NCBI GenBank assembly: GCA_964583335.1 | Contig: CAZOVG010000008.1 | Coordinates: 62,001 to 126,000 of the forward strand | Source: JAGNKE01 sp964583335 | GTDB taxonomy: Bacteria; Pseudomonadota; Alphaproteobacteria; Micavibrionales; Micavibrionaceae | Reading direction: 5' to 3' | DNA length: 64,000 nucleotides | Part shown: positions 41,375 to 51,311 of the stretch, piece by piece | Layout: each line of letters opens with the position of its first letter | Position numbering within the stretch: position 1 is the first letter of the stretch | Translations under genes and position numbers: made by a program | Notes under the pieces: model-generated | What the model was told of the DNA's origin: nothing | Seen by the model: only the letters and a program-made list of their open reading frames with translations | Database searches by the model: none

Positions 41375-42702
41375 GGCTGGCAAAAAATACGGTCCTTTGC
41401 GTTTCAGTTTTACTGAGCCTCTGCGCGTGCTCAAAGGTGAACAGCATTTTCGACGCCGACCAAGACGAAGTGAAACTCGAAGGCAAGCGCATTTCGGTTC
41501 TTGAACTTCAAAAAGGTCTGGAACCTGAGGGCGAAAAGCGCGAACTGATCGCCCCTGATCCATGGAACAACGCGTTCTGGCCGCAGGCGGGCGGATATCC
41601 GAACCACTCCATGCAGAACCTGGCGCTGGGCCGCGAGCTCAAACGCGCCTGGAAAACCTCGATCGGCACCGGCGGTTCCGGCGCCCTGCCACTCACCGCG
41701 CAGCCCGTCGTCGCCGAAGGACGCATATACACACTCGACACCGACTTCAACCTGCGCGCTTTCGATGTCCAGAGCGGCAAATCCCTCTGGAAAACTGACG
41801 TGGAGAGCGAAGAGGAAGATGACGGCGTAATCAGCGGCGGCATCGGCTACGCCAACGGCCACCTCTTTGTCACCAACGGCTACGATGAACTGTTGAAGGT
41901 CAAGGCCGCAGACGGCTCGATCGTCTGGCGCAAAAACCTGCCCGCCCCCTCCCGGGCCGCGCCGACAATCATGGAAGGACGCATATTTGTTGCAACACTT
42001 GATAACAGGGTCGTCGCGTTTGACGAAAAAACGGGCGACCGTCAGTGGGTCTATGTCGGGATTGCGGAAACCGCGGGCCTTCTGGGCGCGGCCAGCCCGG
42101 CCGCGAACGCCCAGATCGCAGTCGCGGTCTTTTCCTCGGGCGAAATCACCGCCTTGCGGGTTGAAAACGGCTCCGTGGCGTGGTCCGATAACATCGCAAG
42201 CTTCCGTGAATTTGGCGGCGGCCTCGAGAGCCTCTCGGACATCAGGGCGCTCCCTGTGCTTGACCGTGGCCTCCTGATAACGCTCGGCTTCGGAGGAAAA
42301 CTTGTAGCCTTCGAAGAGGCTACGGGAACCCGCGTCTGGCAAAAGGAAATCGGCGGAGCCGAAACCCCTTGGATTGCCGGCAACTTCCTGTTCATCCTCT
42401 CGAACGACCAGCAGCTGATCGCCTTGGACGTAAAGGACGGACGCATCGTTTGGGTCACCGCACTGCCCCGCTATGAAAATGAAGAAAAAAGAAAGAACCC
42501 GATCATATGGAAAGCGCCGGTCATGGGATCCGGCCGCATGATTCTGGGCGGAACAGACGGAAACATCATAGAAATCGACGCACGCAACGGCAAAATCCTG
42601 AGCCGCTGGGATGCAGGGGGCAGCTTGGCGCTGCCGCCCGTTGTAGCCGCGAATACGCTGTTCCTGCTGTCGAATGACGGAACGCTCAGCGCATACCGCT
42701 AA
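41371..42702 (+). CDS. bamB: Outer membrane assembly lipoprotein BamB
   Basis: A 443-residue lipoprotein (signal with lipobox ending at Cys20). Its eight-bladed beta-propeller has PQQ-type repeats: GRIYTLDTDFNLRAFDVQSG, GHLFVTNGYDELLKVKAADG, GRIFVATLDNRVVAFDEKTG and VAFEEATGTRVWQKEIGG. BamB is the scaffold of the BAM complex that folds outer-membrane proteins. It is somewhat longer than E. coli BamB. Its position between YfgM and Der, with overlapping and short junctions, is the standard context. Confidence 0.93.
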   Translation: MRLAKNTVLCVSVLLSLCACSKVNSIFDADQDEVKLEGKRISVLELQKGLEPEGEKRELIAPDPWNNAFWPQAGGYPNHSMQNLALGRELKRAWKTSIGTGGSGALPLTAQPVVAEGRIYTLDTDFNLRAFDVQSGKSLWKTDVESEEEDDGVISGGIGYANGHLFVTNGYDELLKVKAADGSIVWRKNLPAPSRAAPTIMEGRIFVATLDNRVVAFDEKTGDRQWVYVGIAETAGLLGAASPAANAQIAVAVFSSGEITALRVENGSVAWSDNIASFREFGGGLESLSDIRALPVLDRGLLITLGFGGKLVAFEEATGTRVWQKEIGGAETPWIAGNFLFILSNDQQLIALDVKDGRIVWVTALPRYENEEKRKNPIIWKAPVMGSGRMILGGTDGNIIEIDARNGKILSRWDAGGSLALPPVVAANTLFLLSNDGTLSAYR

Positions 42703-42729
42703 CACGCAAGGCCCGAACAGGAAAAAGCT

Positions 42730-44148
42730 ATGCTCAGACTCGCCATTATCGGCCGCCCGAATGTCGGCAAATCGACCCTGTTCAACAAGCTGGCAGGTAA
42801 GCATCTGGCCATCGTGGACGATACGCCGGGCGTGACCCGCGACTGGCGCGAATCCGATGCAACGCTCTTCGGATACCCCCTGGTCGTAATCGACACGGCG
42901 GGGCTGGAGGAAAGCTTCGACGACTCCATTCAGGGCCGCATGCGCAAACAAACCGAGGCCGCGCTGGCCGAGGCGAATTGCCTGCTCTTCGTAATCGACG
43001 GGCGCTCCGGCGTGACCCCTGCGGACGAGCATTTCGCGGCCTTTCTCCGCAAACAGAAAAAGCCTGTCATCCTCGCTGTCAACAAATGCGAAAACCCCAA
43101 AGCCACGCAAACAGCCATCGGCGAAGCCTACGCCCTAGGGTTCGGCGAGCCGATCGCCATGTCCGCCGCGCATAGCGTTGGCTTTGAGGACCTGTTCGGG
43201 GCGCTTCAGCCATACCTTGAAGAACATGAGCCGCCAGAAACCACGGACGAAAGCAATAAAATCGAATATGACGGCGACCTCGACGCGCTGGAAGGCGACG
43301 AAGATTTCGTTTTCGAACAAGAGGATCTGGACCCGGAAAAGCATATTAAAATCGCGATCGTGGGCCGCCCGAACGTCGGCAAATCGACTCTCCTGAACGC
43401 CATCGTGAAGCAGGAACGGGTCATGACCGGGCCGGAAGCGGGAATCACGCGCGACGCCATCGCCGTGGACTGGACATATAAAGACCGCCCCTTCCGCCTC
43501 GTCGATACGGCGGGCATGCGCAAAAAGGCCAAGGTTCAAAACGTCATCGAAAAACTCTCCGTCGAGGATACGATGCGCGCCATACGCCTCGCCCAGATCG
43601 TCATTCTGGTTCTGGACGCCAACGCAGCCTTTGAAAAACAGGACCTCCAGATCGCCGACCATATCCTTCAAGAGGGCCGCGCCCTGATCGTGGCGGTCAA
43701 CAAATGGGACACGATCGAAAACAAGACAGAGGCACAGGAGGAAATCGTCTACAAGCTCGAAACCTCTCTGGCCCAGACGCGCGACATACCCTTCGTCACC
43801 CTTTCGGCCATCAACGGGCGCAATATCGAACGGCTTCTGGATACCGCGCTGGACATCTACGAGGTCTGGAACAAGCGCATCAGCACCAGCGGCCTGAACC
43901 GCTGGCTCGGTAAAATGGAAAGCCAGACGCCCCCCCCGCTCGTCTCGGGCCGCCCCAACCGGCTGAAATACATCACCCAGATCAAGACCCGCCCGCCGAC
44001 CTTCGTGCTCTGGGTTTCAAAGCCTCAGGACCTGCCCGATACCTATAAACGCTACATCATCAACGGTCTGCGCAGGGATTATAACATCCCCGGCGTACCC
44101 GTGCGCCTGCTGCTGCGCGCCAGCAAGAACCCCTTCAAGTCGAATTAA
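42730..44148 (+). CDS. der: Ribosome-assembly GTPase Der (EngA)
   Basis: A 472-residue protein with two GTPase domains, each starting GRPNVGKSTL (near residues 8 and 217). DTPGVTRDWRES and DTAGLEES, then TGPEAGITRDAIAV and DTAGMRKK, are the switch motifs; NKCE and NKWD are the G4 motifs. A KH-like C-terminal domain (RPPTFVLWVSKPQDLPDTYK) follows. Der matures the 50S ribosomal subunit. It ends the yfgM-bamB-der operon, and a convergent gene begins seven bases later. Confidence 0.96.
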   Translation: MLRLAIIGRPNVGKSTLFNKLAGKHLAIVDDTPGVTRDWRESDATLFGYPLVVIDTAGLEESFDDSIQGRMRKQTEAALAEANCLLFVIDGRSGVTPADEHFAAFLRKQKKPVILAVNKCENPKATQTAIGEAYALGFGEPIAMSAAHSVGFEDLFGALQPYLEEHEPPETTDESNKIEYDGDLDALEGDEDFVFEQEDLDPEKHIKIAIVGRPNVGKSTLLNAIVKQERVMTGPEAGITRDAIAVDWTYKDRPFRLVDTAGMRKKAKVQNVIEKLSVEDTMRAIRLAQIVILVLDANAAFEKQDLQIADHILQEGRALIVAVNKWDTIENKTEAQEEIVYKLETSLAQTRDIPFVTLSAINGRNIERLLDTALDIYEVWNKRISTSGLNRWLGKMESQTPPPLVSGRPNRLKYITQIKTRPPTFVLWVSKPQDLPDTYKRYIINGLRRDYNIPGVPVRLLLRASKNPFKSN

Positions 44149-44154
44149 AAAGCC

Positions 44155-44727
44155 TTAGACCGCGACGGTCACGATTGACTGGACGTCAAGCCCCCAATCA
44201 AGAAGCTGCTGCCCTACAGCCAGAGAAACAACCGCCAGAAACCCGCCCAGTTCCCAGGGAATCCGCAAGACATGTGTGGCGATAAAGCCGACATAAACAT
44301 ACCCGAACAACTGAATGAACACGGCATAATTCTCCCAAGGACCAATGTCGGCCCCCATCAGCAGCGCGAAAAGAACGGGCAGAACCAGAATAACGCCGAT
44401 CACTTCGTGCCAGTTCGAAGCCGTAACAAAACGGAAAAAATGCTCATGCCGCTCATACTGCCGGGCAAAAAGATAAACGACACCCAGAAAGATCGCCATC
44501 GTCAGAACCATCCGCGTCAAATGAACGGCGACGATTAACGAGGCAGGCTCGGCATCGGAGCGTAAAATCCAAACCCACGCCACAAGGGGAATGAATAACG
44601 CCGGAACAAGGAAAGAGCGCAAGGCCGCCGATTTTGAAGGCGAATACCGGTCAACCCCGGCTGGCATAAACAAAGCGATCTCAAAACAACCGATAAGATT
44701 TTTCTTCAATTCCTCGCGGGTAAACAT
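44155..44727 (-). CDS. Multi-pass membrane protein, unknown function
   Basis: A 190-residue protein starting at the ATG at 44727 with a strong AGGAGG site. The N-terminus FTREELKKNLIGCFEIALFM precedes about five hydrophobic segments (around 45-60, 80-100, 115-135, 145-165 and 170-188). No motif is recognised. It converges with der and is divergent from the MscS-like channel gene, suggesting only a general envelope role. Confidence 0.7.
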   Translation of the reverse strand: MFTREELKKNLIGCFEIALFMPAGVDRYSPSKSAALRSFLVPALFIPLVAWVWILRSDAEPASLIVAVHLTRMVLTMAIFLGVVYLFARQYERHEHFFRFVTASNWHEVIGVILVLPVLFALLMGADIGPWENYAVFIQLFGYVYVGFIATHVLRIPWELGGFLAVVSLAVGQQLLDWGLDVQSIVTVAV

Positions 44728-44900
44728 CGAGACCTCCTGAAAGCTCGCAAAAAAGCCGACATGACACCCCAAAATTTTAACATTCGCCGGGACCCGAGCG
44801 CCACAAAAAGCTTAAACCCCGAAACTTGCCTGAGGCTGAAAAACGCGCTAACAGTAGAGCCACGCAATAAAATTATCATAAAAGGCTGGAGGGCCCAAAA

Positions 44901-45719
44901 ATGTCCGAAACATTCTTAACCATGGCGACAAACATCGTGATCGCCGTTGCCATCCTGATCGCAGGATGGATCGGCGGAAACTGGGCAAGCATCCAGATCA
45001 AAAAAATCAAAAAGGTTGATGAAACGCTTAAATCCTTCCTTGGGACAGGCGCCCGCTACCTGATTCTGGCGATCTCAGTCATCACGGTTTTGCAGCAATT
45101 CGGGGTTCAGACCGCAAGCCTGATCGCCGTACTCGGCGCCGCCGGCCTAGCCATTGGTTTGGCTTTGCAGGGCACACTCAGCAACGTCGCTGCAGGCGTA
45201 ATGCTCCTCTTCCTGCGGCCCTTCAACGTGGGCGACACCATTTCATGCGGCCCTGTCACCGGGACGGTAAAGTCTCTCGGCATCTTCGCAACCGAGCTCA
45301 CCACGCCGGAAAACATCTATATCTTCGTGCCCAACAGCAATCTATGGAACGCGGACATCCAGAACTTTTCGAGAAACGAAGAGCGCCGCCAGGATATCAC
45401 CATCGGCATAAGCTATGAGGAAGATATCGCTAAGGCGATGAAAACCTTTGAGGACACGTTGAAAAAGGAAAAACGCATCCTCAAGAGCGAAGATCATCAG
45501 CCGCAAATTATGGTCACCGCGCTTGGCGACTTCGCGGTGAATATAACCGCCCGCTTCTGGACGACAACTGCAGACACATGGTCTGTAAAAGTCGATCTGA
45601 CCAAGGCTCTGAAGGAAGATCTGGACAAGGCCGGGATCAGCATCCCCTCACCCGCGCGGCCCTTGGCGCAAGACGGATCCGGCGGCTCGAAAAAGGCGGC
45701 CTCGAAAAAGGCAGCTTAA
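44901..45719 (+). CDS. MscS-family mechanosensitive channel
   Basis: A 272-residue protein. Three membrane helices end in the pore helix GAAGLAIGLALQGTLSNVAAG, the conserved Gly/Ala-rich MscS TM3. The beta domain follows, LFLRPFNVGDTISCGPVTGTV, with VPNSNLWNADIQNFSR. It opens under membrane tension to release solutes during osmotic downshift. The C-terminus ends in a repeated KKAASKKAA tail. It is the compact small-conductance type, about the same length as E. coli MscS. Confidence 0.93.
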   Translation: MSETFLTMATNIVIAVAILIAGWIGGNWASIQIKKIKKVDETLKSFLGTGARYLILAISVITVLQQFGVQTASLIAVLGAAGLAIGLALQGTLSNVAAGVMLLFLRPFNVGDTISCGPVTGTVKSLGIFATELTTPENIYIFVPNSNLWNADIQNFSRNEERRQDITIGISYEEDIAKAMKTFEDTLKKEKRILKSEDHQPQIMVTALGDFAVNITARFWTTTADTWSVKVDLTKALKEDLDKAGISIPSPARPLAQDGSGGSKKAASKKAA

Positions 45720-45743
45720 GCAAATTTTTCTGGAATGAGATTG

Positions 45744-45775
45744 AAAAAAACGCCTGTACCCGCAGGCGTTTTTTT
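45744..45775. terminator. Bidirectional terminator
   Basis: ACGCCTG (45750-45756) pairs with CAGGCGT (45763-45769), flanked by an A run and a T run. It serves both the MscS gene and the convergent minus-strand gene. Confidence 0.9.
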
Positions 45776-45781
45776 GTGTGC

Positions 45782-46165
45782 TTAAATAACGATAAGCCGA
45801 GCCATCCACAACCCGAAGATCAGCACAAGCAGATCAACCCCGGCCACAAGCGCAAAAATCATGCGCGGCAGGTATTTAAACTGCAAAAAGACGATCCCGA
45901 CATAAACAATCGAAAGCGTAACGGACCAAAAAGCGTAATACGACCCCTTAACGCCCATCAAAATCTGAAACAAAGACCAGGGCCCCGTTAAAATCGCGGC
46001 CGAAACCCCGGCAAAGGACAGGATTGTCGCTTCGATGGGCCCGCGCGCCTTAACGGAAAAAACCGTCAGATAAAGGATGACGGCCAGAACGGACGCGCCG
46101 AACCCGGCGGCCAACGACCTGCGGAGACGTCTGAAGAACAATATGCGCGACTCGTCTGAATCCAT
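45782..46165 (-). CDS. Small membrane protein, unknown function
   Basis: A 127-residue protein with a charged N-terminus (DSDESRILFFRRLRRS) and four hydrophobic segments covering most of residues 20-125. No motif is recognised. It is downstream of purF on the same strand (59 bp gap) and may be co-transcribed with the purF-cvpA unit. Confidence 0.65.
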   Translation of the reverse strand: MDSDESRILFFRRLRRSLAAGFGASVLAVILYLTVFSVKARGPIEATILSFAGVSAAILTGPWSLFQILMGVKGSYYAFWSVTLSIVYVGIVFLQFKYLPRMIFALVAGVDLLVLIFGLWMARLIVI

Positions 46166-46224
46166 GACCGCCGGAAAAATTGACAGGCGCGGCGCGGACC
46201 AGACGCGCAGCGCGGTGAACCGTA

Positions 46225-47691
46225 CTAACTTTCGACCTTAAGCGGCGCGGTACGCAGGCCCGAAACCCGGCTGCCCGTGCGCTTGTCGTTATGATCGACG
46301 AGTTCCACCGGATACTCGCCCGTAAAACACGCATCGCAGAATTGCGGCGCCGAATTGCGGCGGCGCTCCTCGCCCATGGCGCGGTAAAGCCCGTCGATAG
46401 AAACATAAGCAAGCGAGTCCGCGCGGATGAAATCGCGGATCTGCTCGACGCTCATCCGGTGCGCCAACAACTCCTCGGTCGAGGGCGTGTCGATCCCGTA
46501 AAAACAGCTGTGGCTGGTCGGCGGAGAAGATATACGCATATGCACCTCACGCGCGCCGGACTCGCGGATCATCTCGACGATTTTGCGCGAGGTCGTGCCC
46601 CGGACAATCGAATCGTCCACCAGAACCACAGACTTGCCCTCGATGTAAGCCTTGTTGGCGTTATGCTTCAACTTGACGCCCAGATGCCGGATTTTGTCCG
46701 AAGGCTCGATGAACGTCCGCCCCACATAATGGTTGCGGATGATGCCAAGCTCAAAAGGCTTGCGGCTTTGCTGCGCGTAACCGATCGCCGAGGGCACGCC
46801 GCTGTCGGGCACGGGCACGATGATGTCGGCCTCCGGGCACGGCGCCTCCTTGGCCAGTTCCATCCCGATCCGCTTCCGCATCTCATAGACCGAGCGGTTC
46901 TCGACGAACGAATCCGGCCGCGCGAAATAGACATACTCGAAGATACAGAAACGGTGCGGCTTCTTCTCGAACGGATAAGAACTCCGGACCCCGTTATTGT
47001 CGATGACGATCAACTCGCCCGGCTCCGCCTCGCGCACGAGGTCGGCCCCGATAATATCCAGAGCGCAGCTTTCCGAGGTCAGCACATGCGCGTCCCCGAT
47101 CTTGCCCAGAACCAGAGGACGGATGCCGTAAGGATCGCGCACGCCCATCAGCATGTCGCCGCTGACGGCCAGAACGGAATAAGCCCCCTTGATCTGGTTC
47201 AGCGCGTCCACCAGCTTGCCCTCGACGGTCCCCTCGCGGGAAACGGCGACCAAGTGGTTGATCACCTCCGTATCGCTCGTGGACTGGAAGATCGACCCGC
47301 GCTTGACCAGTTCCCCGCGCAGAGCGTGAGCATTGGTCAGGTTGCCGTTATGCGCCACCGCGAACCCGCCGTGATCCATATCCGCATACATCGGCTGGAT
47401 GTTGCGGAACATCGGCTCCCCGGTCGTGGAATAACGGTTATGCCCCAGCGCCAGATGCCCCGGCAAGCCGGCTATGACATCGGCTTGGCTGAACGTGTCG
47501 TCCACCAGCCCGAAGGCGTGCTTGGCGTAGAAATGGTCCCCGTCATACGTGACGATCCCGCAGGCCTCCTGCCCCCGGTGCTGCAGGGCATGAAGCCCCA
47601 GCGCGGTAAGCGTTGCCGCATCCTTGTGCCCGTAAATCCCGAAAACGCCGCATTCCTCGTGAAGCTTGTCGTCGTCGAAAGGCGTTCCCAT
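46225..47691 (-). CDS. purF: Amidophosphoribosyltransferase
   Basis: A 488-residue protein. A short propeptide ends before Cys14 of EECGVFGIYGH, the N-terminal nucleophile of the glutaminase domain. LHALQHRGQEACGI and GHNRYSTTGEP are typical of the Ntn amidotransferase, and VVLVDDSIVRGTTSRKI is the PRPP-binding loop. It makes phosphoribosylamine, the first committed step of purine synthesis. It is 12 bases from cvpA, the classic pair. Confidence 0.96.
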   Translation of the reverse strand: MGTPFDDDKLHEECGVFGIYGHKDAATLTALGLHALQHRGQEACGIVTYDGDHFYAKHAFGLVDDTFSQADVIAGLPGHLALGHNRYSTTGEPMFRNIQPMYADMDHGGFAVAHNGNLTNAHALRGELVKRGSIFQSTSDTEVINHLVAVSREGTVEGKLVDALNQIKGAYSVLAVSGDMLMGVRDPYGIRPLVLGKIGDAHVLTSESCALDIIGADLVREAEPGELIVIDNNGVRSSYPFEKKPHRFCIFEYVYFARPDSFVENRSVYEMRKRIGMELAKEAPCPEADIIVPVPDSGVPSAIGYAQQSRKPFELGIIRNHYVGRTFIEPSDKIRHLGVKLKHNANKAYIEGKSVVLVDDSIVRGTTSRKIVEMIRESGAREVHMRISSPPTSHSCFYGIDTPSTEELLAHRMSVEQIRDFIRADSLAYVSIDGLYRAMGEERRRNSAPQFCDACFTGEYPVELVDHNDKRTGSRVSGLRTAPLKVES

Positions 47692-47703
47692 GCTTATGCC
47701 CCT

Positions 47704-48471
47704 TTACTCATTATGCCCCGCAGGCGGCTGCGTCTGCTTTTCGATCAGCTTATCCATGGCGTTGCGGTCCTTGTCGGAATACCCGCCGCTCTCCTCGGTT
47801 TTCTTCTGGCCGTACCCTGAGGGCTTGGCTTCGCCGTCCGGCGCCTTCTCGGCCTCCTCGGGCTTGGCGCCGCCGATCAGATCCTGCGCCTTCAGGAGCT
47901 CTTGCGCGGGGTTGATCCCGTCGGAGAGCTTCTGCACCTCGTTGCGCATATCCTCAGGCACGAAACCGTAGATCCAGCCGGAGATCGCCTCCAGATAGGC
48001 CGCGCTCTTGGCGCCCTCCATCCATTTCTGCTTGTCTTCGGTGCTGGCGTTAGCATAGACGGGAAGATAGATGATCCCGATCAGCAGCAGCCCGCGCACC
48101 AGCCCGAAAACCACGCCCAAAGTGCGGTCAAGCGCCCCCAGCCCGATCTTGCTGACGAACTCCGCCAGAAAATGGCTCAGAAATGACAGAATAACCACGA
48201 AAACGATGAAGATCGTGCCATAAGCCAGCGCATCGGCGACATAGATATAAGGGATCAGATCGAACAGCTTGTCCTGTTCCTCGGGTTTGGCGTCCTCGAC
48301 CACGCCCAGCCACCCGCGCATGGTCGGCTTGAAATAAGGTCCGCCGACATACGCCGCGCCCAGACCGCCGATGATTCCGATAATCGTCAGGACTTCGCGG
48401 ATGAACCCGCGCAGAAACGCAATCAGCACCGAAGCCAGAACGATCAGAAGGACGATAATGTCGATAATCAT
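47704..48471 (-). CDS. cvpA: CvpA family membrane protein
   Basis: A 255-residue protein from the ATG at 48471. Four hydrophobic segments (about 2-25, 30-48, 75-105 and 115-140) include the family motif RGFIREVLTIIGIIGGLGAA. A charged, disordered C-terminus follows, with KPEEAEKAPDGEAKPSGYG. Its role is envelope stress tolerance and colicin V production in E. coli; the mechanism is unclear. It is coupled to purF. The longer frame upstream of 48471 is not supported. Confidence 0.92.
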   Translation of the reverse strand: MIIDIIVLLIVLASVLIAFLRGFIREVLTIIGIIGGLGAAYVGGPYFKPTMRGWLGVVEDAKPEEQDKLFDLIPYIYVADALAYGTIFIVFVVILSFLSHFLAEFVSKIGLGALDRTLGVVFGLVRGLLLIGIIYLPVYANASTEDKQKWMEGAKSAAYLEAISGWIYGFVPEDMRNEVQKLSDGINPAQELLKAQDLIGGAKPEEAEKAPDGEAKPSGYGQKKTEESGGYSDKDRNAMDKLIEKQTQPPAGHNE

Positions 48472-48594
48472 AACAGAACGCCGCCTTCTTGCTTTATGGA
48501 TGGCCCGAAAAACGCCCGCACGAAAAACATATACGGGAACTAGAGTGATAGGCCAATGACCCCTGAAAATCAAGCCTTCAGGAAGCCCTTGAGC

Positions 48595-49140
48595 CTAGCT
48601 CTTGGGCGCCAGCATCATGATGATCTGACGACCCTCGAATTTCGGCTCCAGTTCGGTCGTGCTGATATCGCCAAGCTCCTCTTTCATGCGCTTGAGCAAG
48701 TTCAGCCCGATCTCTTGGTGCGACATCTCCCGCCCCCGGAAACGCATGGTGACCTTCACCTTGTCGCCCTCCTCAAGGAAGCGGCGAGCGTTGCGCATCT
48801 TGACTTCGTAATCGTGCTTCTCGATCCCGGGACGGACCTTGATTTCCTTGATGTCGATGATTTTTTGCTTCTTCCGGGCTTCGGCCGCTTTCTTCTGCTG
48901 CTCGTACTTGTACTTGCCGTAATCAAGGATTTTGCAAACAGGCGGGTCGGTGTTGGGGGATATCTCGACCAGATCAAGACCAGCGGCATCGGCCATGCGC
49001 TGGGCCTCCTGAACGCTGAGTATGCCTTTCATATCGCCGTTTTCGTCGATGAGCCGGACCTCTTTGGCCGAAATCATGTCGTTGACTCTTGGTCCGCCGG
49101 TGTTGGCGGAGGAAGGTCTCATGGGTTTACGTATATTCAA
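48595..49140 (-). CDS. infC: Translation initiation factor IF-3
   Basis: A 181-residue protein: VRLIDENGDMKGILSVQEAQ, then DLVEISPNTDPPVCKILDYG are the N-terminal domain, and RFRGREMSHQEIGLNLLKRM the C-terminal domain. IF-3 keeps ribosomal subunits apart and checks the start codon. GAGGAG sits five bases before a TTG at 49140, while the first ATG (49122) is too far away, so the start appears to be TTG. Rare starts are well known for infC, where they allow IF-3 to repress itself. thrS is directly upstream, but rpmI-rplT do not follow. Confidence 0.95.
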   Translation of the reverse strand: MNIRKPMRPSSANTGGPRVNDMISAKEVRLIDENGDMKGILSVQEAQRMADAAGLDLVEISPNTDPPVCKILDYGKYKYEQQKKAAEARKKQKIIDIKEIKVRPGIEKHDYEVKMRNARRFLEEGDKVKVTMRFRGREMSHQEIGLNLLKRMKEELGDISTTELEPKFEGRQIIMMLAPKS

Positions 49141-49206
49141 AAAATCTCCTCGTCCTTGTTTATGACAATATAGCACAATCTTGCGGCCAAATCAGCCGGA
49201 AGAACA

Positions 49207-51195
49207 TTAATAGGGAGGTTTTGCCTCTTCTGCAAGCGCCGCAATCGCCTCGGCGACTGGCATAACCGCCTGATCCTGCGAACCCAGCCTGCGCACGGCG
49301 ACCGTCCGCTCCGTCCCCTCCCGGGCCCCGACCACGAACAGGGCCGGAACCTTGGCCACGGAATGCTCCCGAACCTTGTAATTGATCTTCTCGTTCCGCA
49401 CGTCCAACTCGGCCCGCAGCCCCGCCTTGCGCAGCATATCATAGACCTCCTGCGCGTAATCGTCGGCGCTCTCGGTGATGGTCGCCACGACGCACTGTAC
49501 CGGCGAAAGCCAGAGCGGCAGCTTGCCGGCGTAGTTTTCGATCATGATCCCGATAAACCGCTCGATGGAGCCCAGAATCGCCCGGTGCAGCATAAGCGGG
49601 CGATGACGCTGCCCGTCCTCGGCGATATAGCTCGCATCCAGCCGCTCGGGCAGATTCGGGTCGAGCTGCAGCGTACCGCACGTCCAACTCCGCCCGATGG
49701 CGTCGCGGATATGGAATTCCAGTTTGGGCCCGTAAAACGCCCCGTCGCCCGGCGCAAGCTCGTAAGGCAACCCGGCGGCCTCAAGCGCCTCCTTGAGCGC
49801 GTTCTCGGCATAATCCCAGCTTTCCTCCGTGCCGACGCGCTTTTCGGGCCGCGTCGCCAGCTTCACCTTGAGATCGTTGAACCCCAGATCGCGGTAGATT
49901 TTGCTCAAAAGGTCGCAAAACGCGATGCTCTCGGACTTGATCTGGTTCTCGCGGCAGAAAATATGCGCGTCGTCCTGCGTGAACTGGCGCACACGCATCA
50001 GCCCGTGCAGCGCGCCGTGCGCCTCGTTCCGATGACAGCATCCGAACTCCGCCATGCGGATCGGCAGGTCGCGGTAGGATTTGATCCCCTGCTTGAAAAT
50101 CTGAACGTGCGCGGGGCAGTTCATGGGCTTGAGCGCAAGGAAATGCTTGGGCTCCTCCTTAAAGACTTTGCCACCCTCCTCGGTATTGGGCACCACATCG
50201 GGCACCACGAACATATTCTCGCGGTACTTGCCCCAGTGGCCCGATTGCTCCCAGAAGCGCGAATCCATCAACTGCGGCGTTTTCACCTCGATATAATCGG
50301 CGTCCCTCAGGCGGCGGCGCATATAAGCCTCAAGCGCCAGCCAGATCGTATAGCCTTTCTCGTGCCAGAAAACCGAGCCTTGCGCCTCGTCCTGCATGTG
50401 GAACAGGTTCATTTCGCGGCCCAGTTTGCGGTGATCGCGCTTCTCGGCCTCCTCGATCTGCGTCAGGTAATCCTGAAGCTCCTTATCGTTGCGCCACGCC
50501 GTGCCATAGATGCGCGTCAGCATCGCCCGGTTGGAATCCCCGCGCCAGTAAGCCCCGGCCACCTTGAGCAGCTTGAACGCCGTCCCGACATGCTTCGTTG
50601 TGGGCATATGCGGCCCCCGGCAAAGGTCCAGCCATTCGCCCTGACGGTAGATCTTGATATCTTCGCTCTCCGGCAGGTCGCGGATCAGCTCCGCCTTGTA
50701 CATCTCGCCCTTGTCGGTGAAATACTTGATCGCCTGCTCCCGGCTCCACACCTCACGGGTAAAGGGCGCGCCCTTCTCCACGATCTTGCGCATTTCCTTC
50801 TCGATCGCCGCCAGATCGTCCGTCGAAAACGGCTCGTTCCGGGCAAAGTCGTAATAGAACCCGTTCTCGATGGAGGGGCCGATCGTCACCTGCGTACCGG
50901 GGAAAAGGCTCTGAACCGCTTCGGCCATGACGTGCGCCGCGTCATGCCGGATCATCTCCAGCGCCGCATCTTCCTCGCGCTTGATGAGGGCGATCCGCGC
51001 GTCCCGCTCGATCGGCAGCGAAAGGTCGCAAATCTCCCCGTCGATCCGCACGGCGATCACCGCCTTGGCGAGCGATTTGGAGATGCTCTCGGCGATTTCA
51101 AGGCCCGTGATTCCGGTGCCGTAGGTCCGCACGGCCCCGTCAGGAAGCGTGATGGCGATGGACCGGCCCGGAGCCGCAGCGTGAACCTCTTGCAT
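49207..51195 (-). CDS. thrS: Threonyl-tRNA synthetase
   Basis: A 662-residue protein from the ATG at 51195 (AAGGGATATCC before it). It has a TGS domain, an editing domain with HDAAHVMAEAVQ, a class II catalytic core with MNCPAHVQIFK and RMAEFGCCHRNEAHGALHGL, and a C-terminal anticodon-binding domain (VVATITESADDYAQEV). It charges tRNA-Thr and edits mischarged serine. It is transcribed with infC (66 bp gap). The leader contains mutually exclusive hairpins (51312-51420) that could regulate it. Confidence 0.96.
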   Translation of the reverse strand: MQEVHAAAPGRSIAITLPDGAVRTYGTGITGLEIAESISKSLAKAVIAVRIDGEICDLSLPIERDARIALIKREEDAALEMIRHDAAHVMAEAVQSLFPGTQVTIGPSIENGFYYDFARNEPFSTDDLAAIEKEMRKIVEKGAPFTREVWSREQAIKYFTDKGEMYKAELIRDLPESEDIKIYRQGEWLDLCRGPHMPTTKHVGTAFKLLKVAGAYWRGDSNRAMLTRIYGTAWRNDKELQDYLTQIEEAEKRDHRKLGREMNLFHMQDEAQGSVFWHEKGYTIWLALEAYMRRRLRDADYIEVKTPQLMDSRFWEQSGHWGKYRENMFVVPDVVPNTEEGGKVFKEEPKHFLALKPMNCPAHVQIFKQGIKSYRDLPIRMAEFGCCHRNEAHGALHGLMRVRQFTQDDAHIFCRENQIKSESIAFCDLLSKIYRDLGFNDLKVKLATRPEKRVGTEESWDYAENALKEALEAAGLPYELAPGDGAFYGPKLEFHIRDAIGRSWTCGTLQLDPNLPERLDASYIAEDGQRHRPLMLHRAILGSIERFIGIMIENYAGKLPLWLSPVQCVVATITESADDYAQEVYDMLRKAGLRAELDVRNEKINYKVREHSVAKVPALFVVGAREGTERTVAVRRLGSQDQAVMPVAEAIAALAEEAKPPY

Positions 51196-51311
51196 GGATA
51201 TCCCTTGAGTCTGAAACAAAGTTCCTAAGACCTATGAAAAAACCCCATTCCAGCCCATTTTGCAAGCCGTTTCGCAGTTTTAAGGGCCTAAAATGCCCCA
51301 AACCGACAGCA

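Noticed and set aside
46291..51228. Long plus-strand frames antisense to purF (46291-47820) and thrS (49363-51228)
   Set aside because: Both are opposite well-recognised enzymes and have low-complexity Arg/His/Leu-rich translations.
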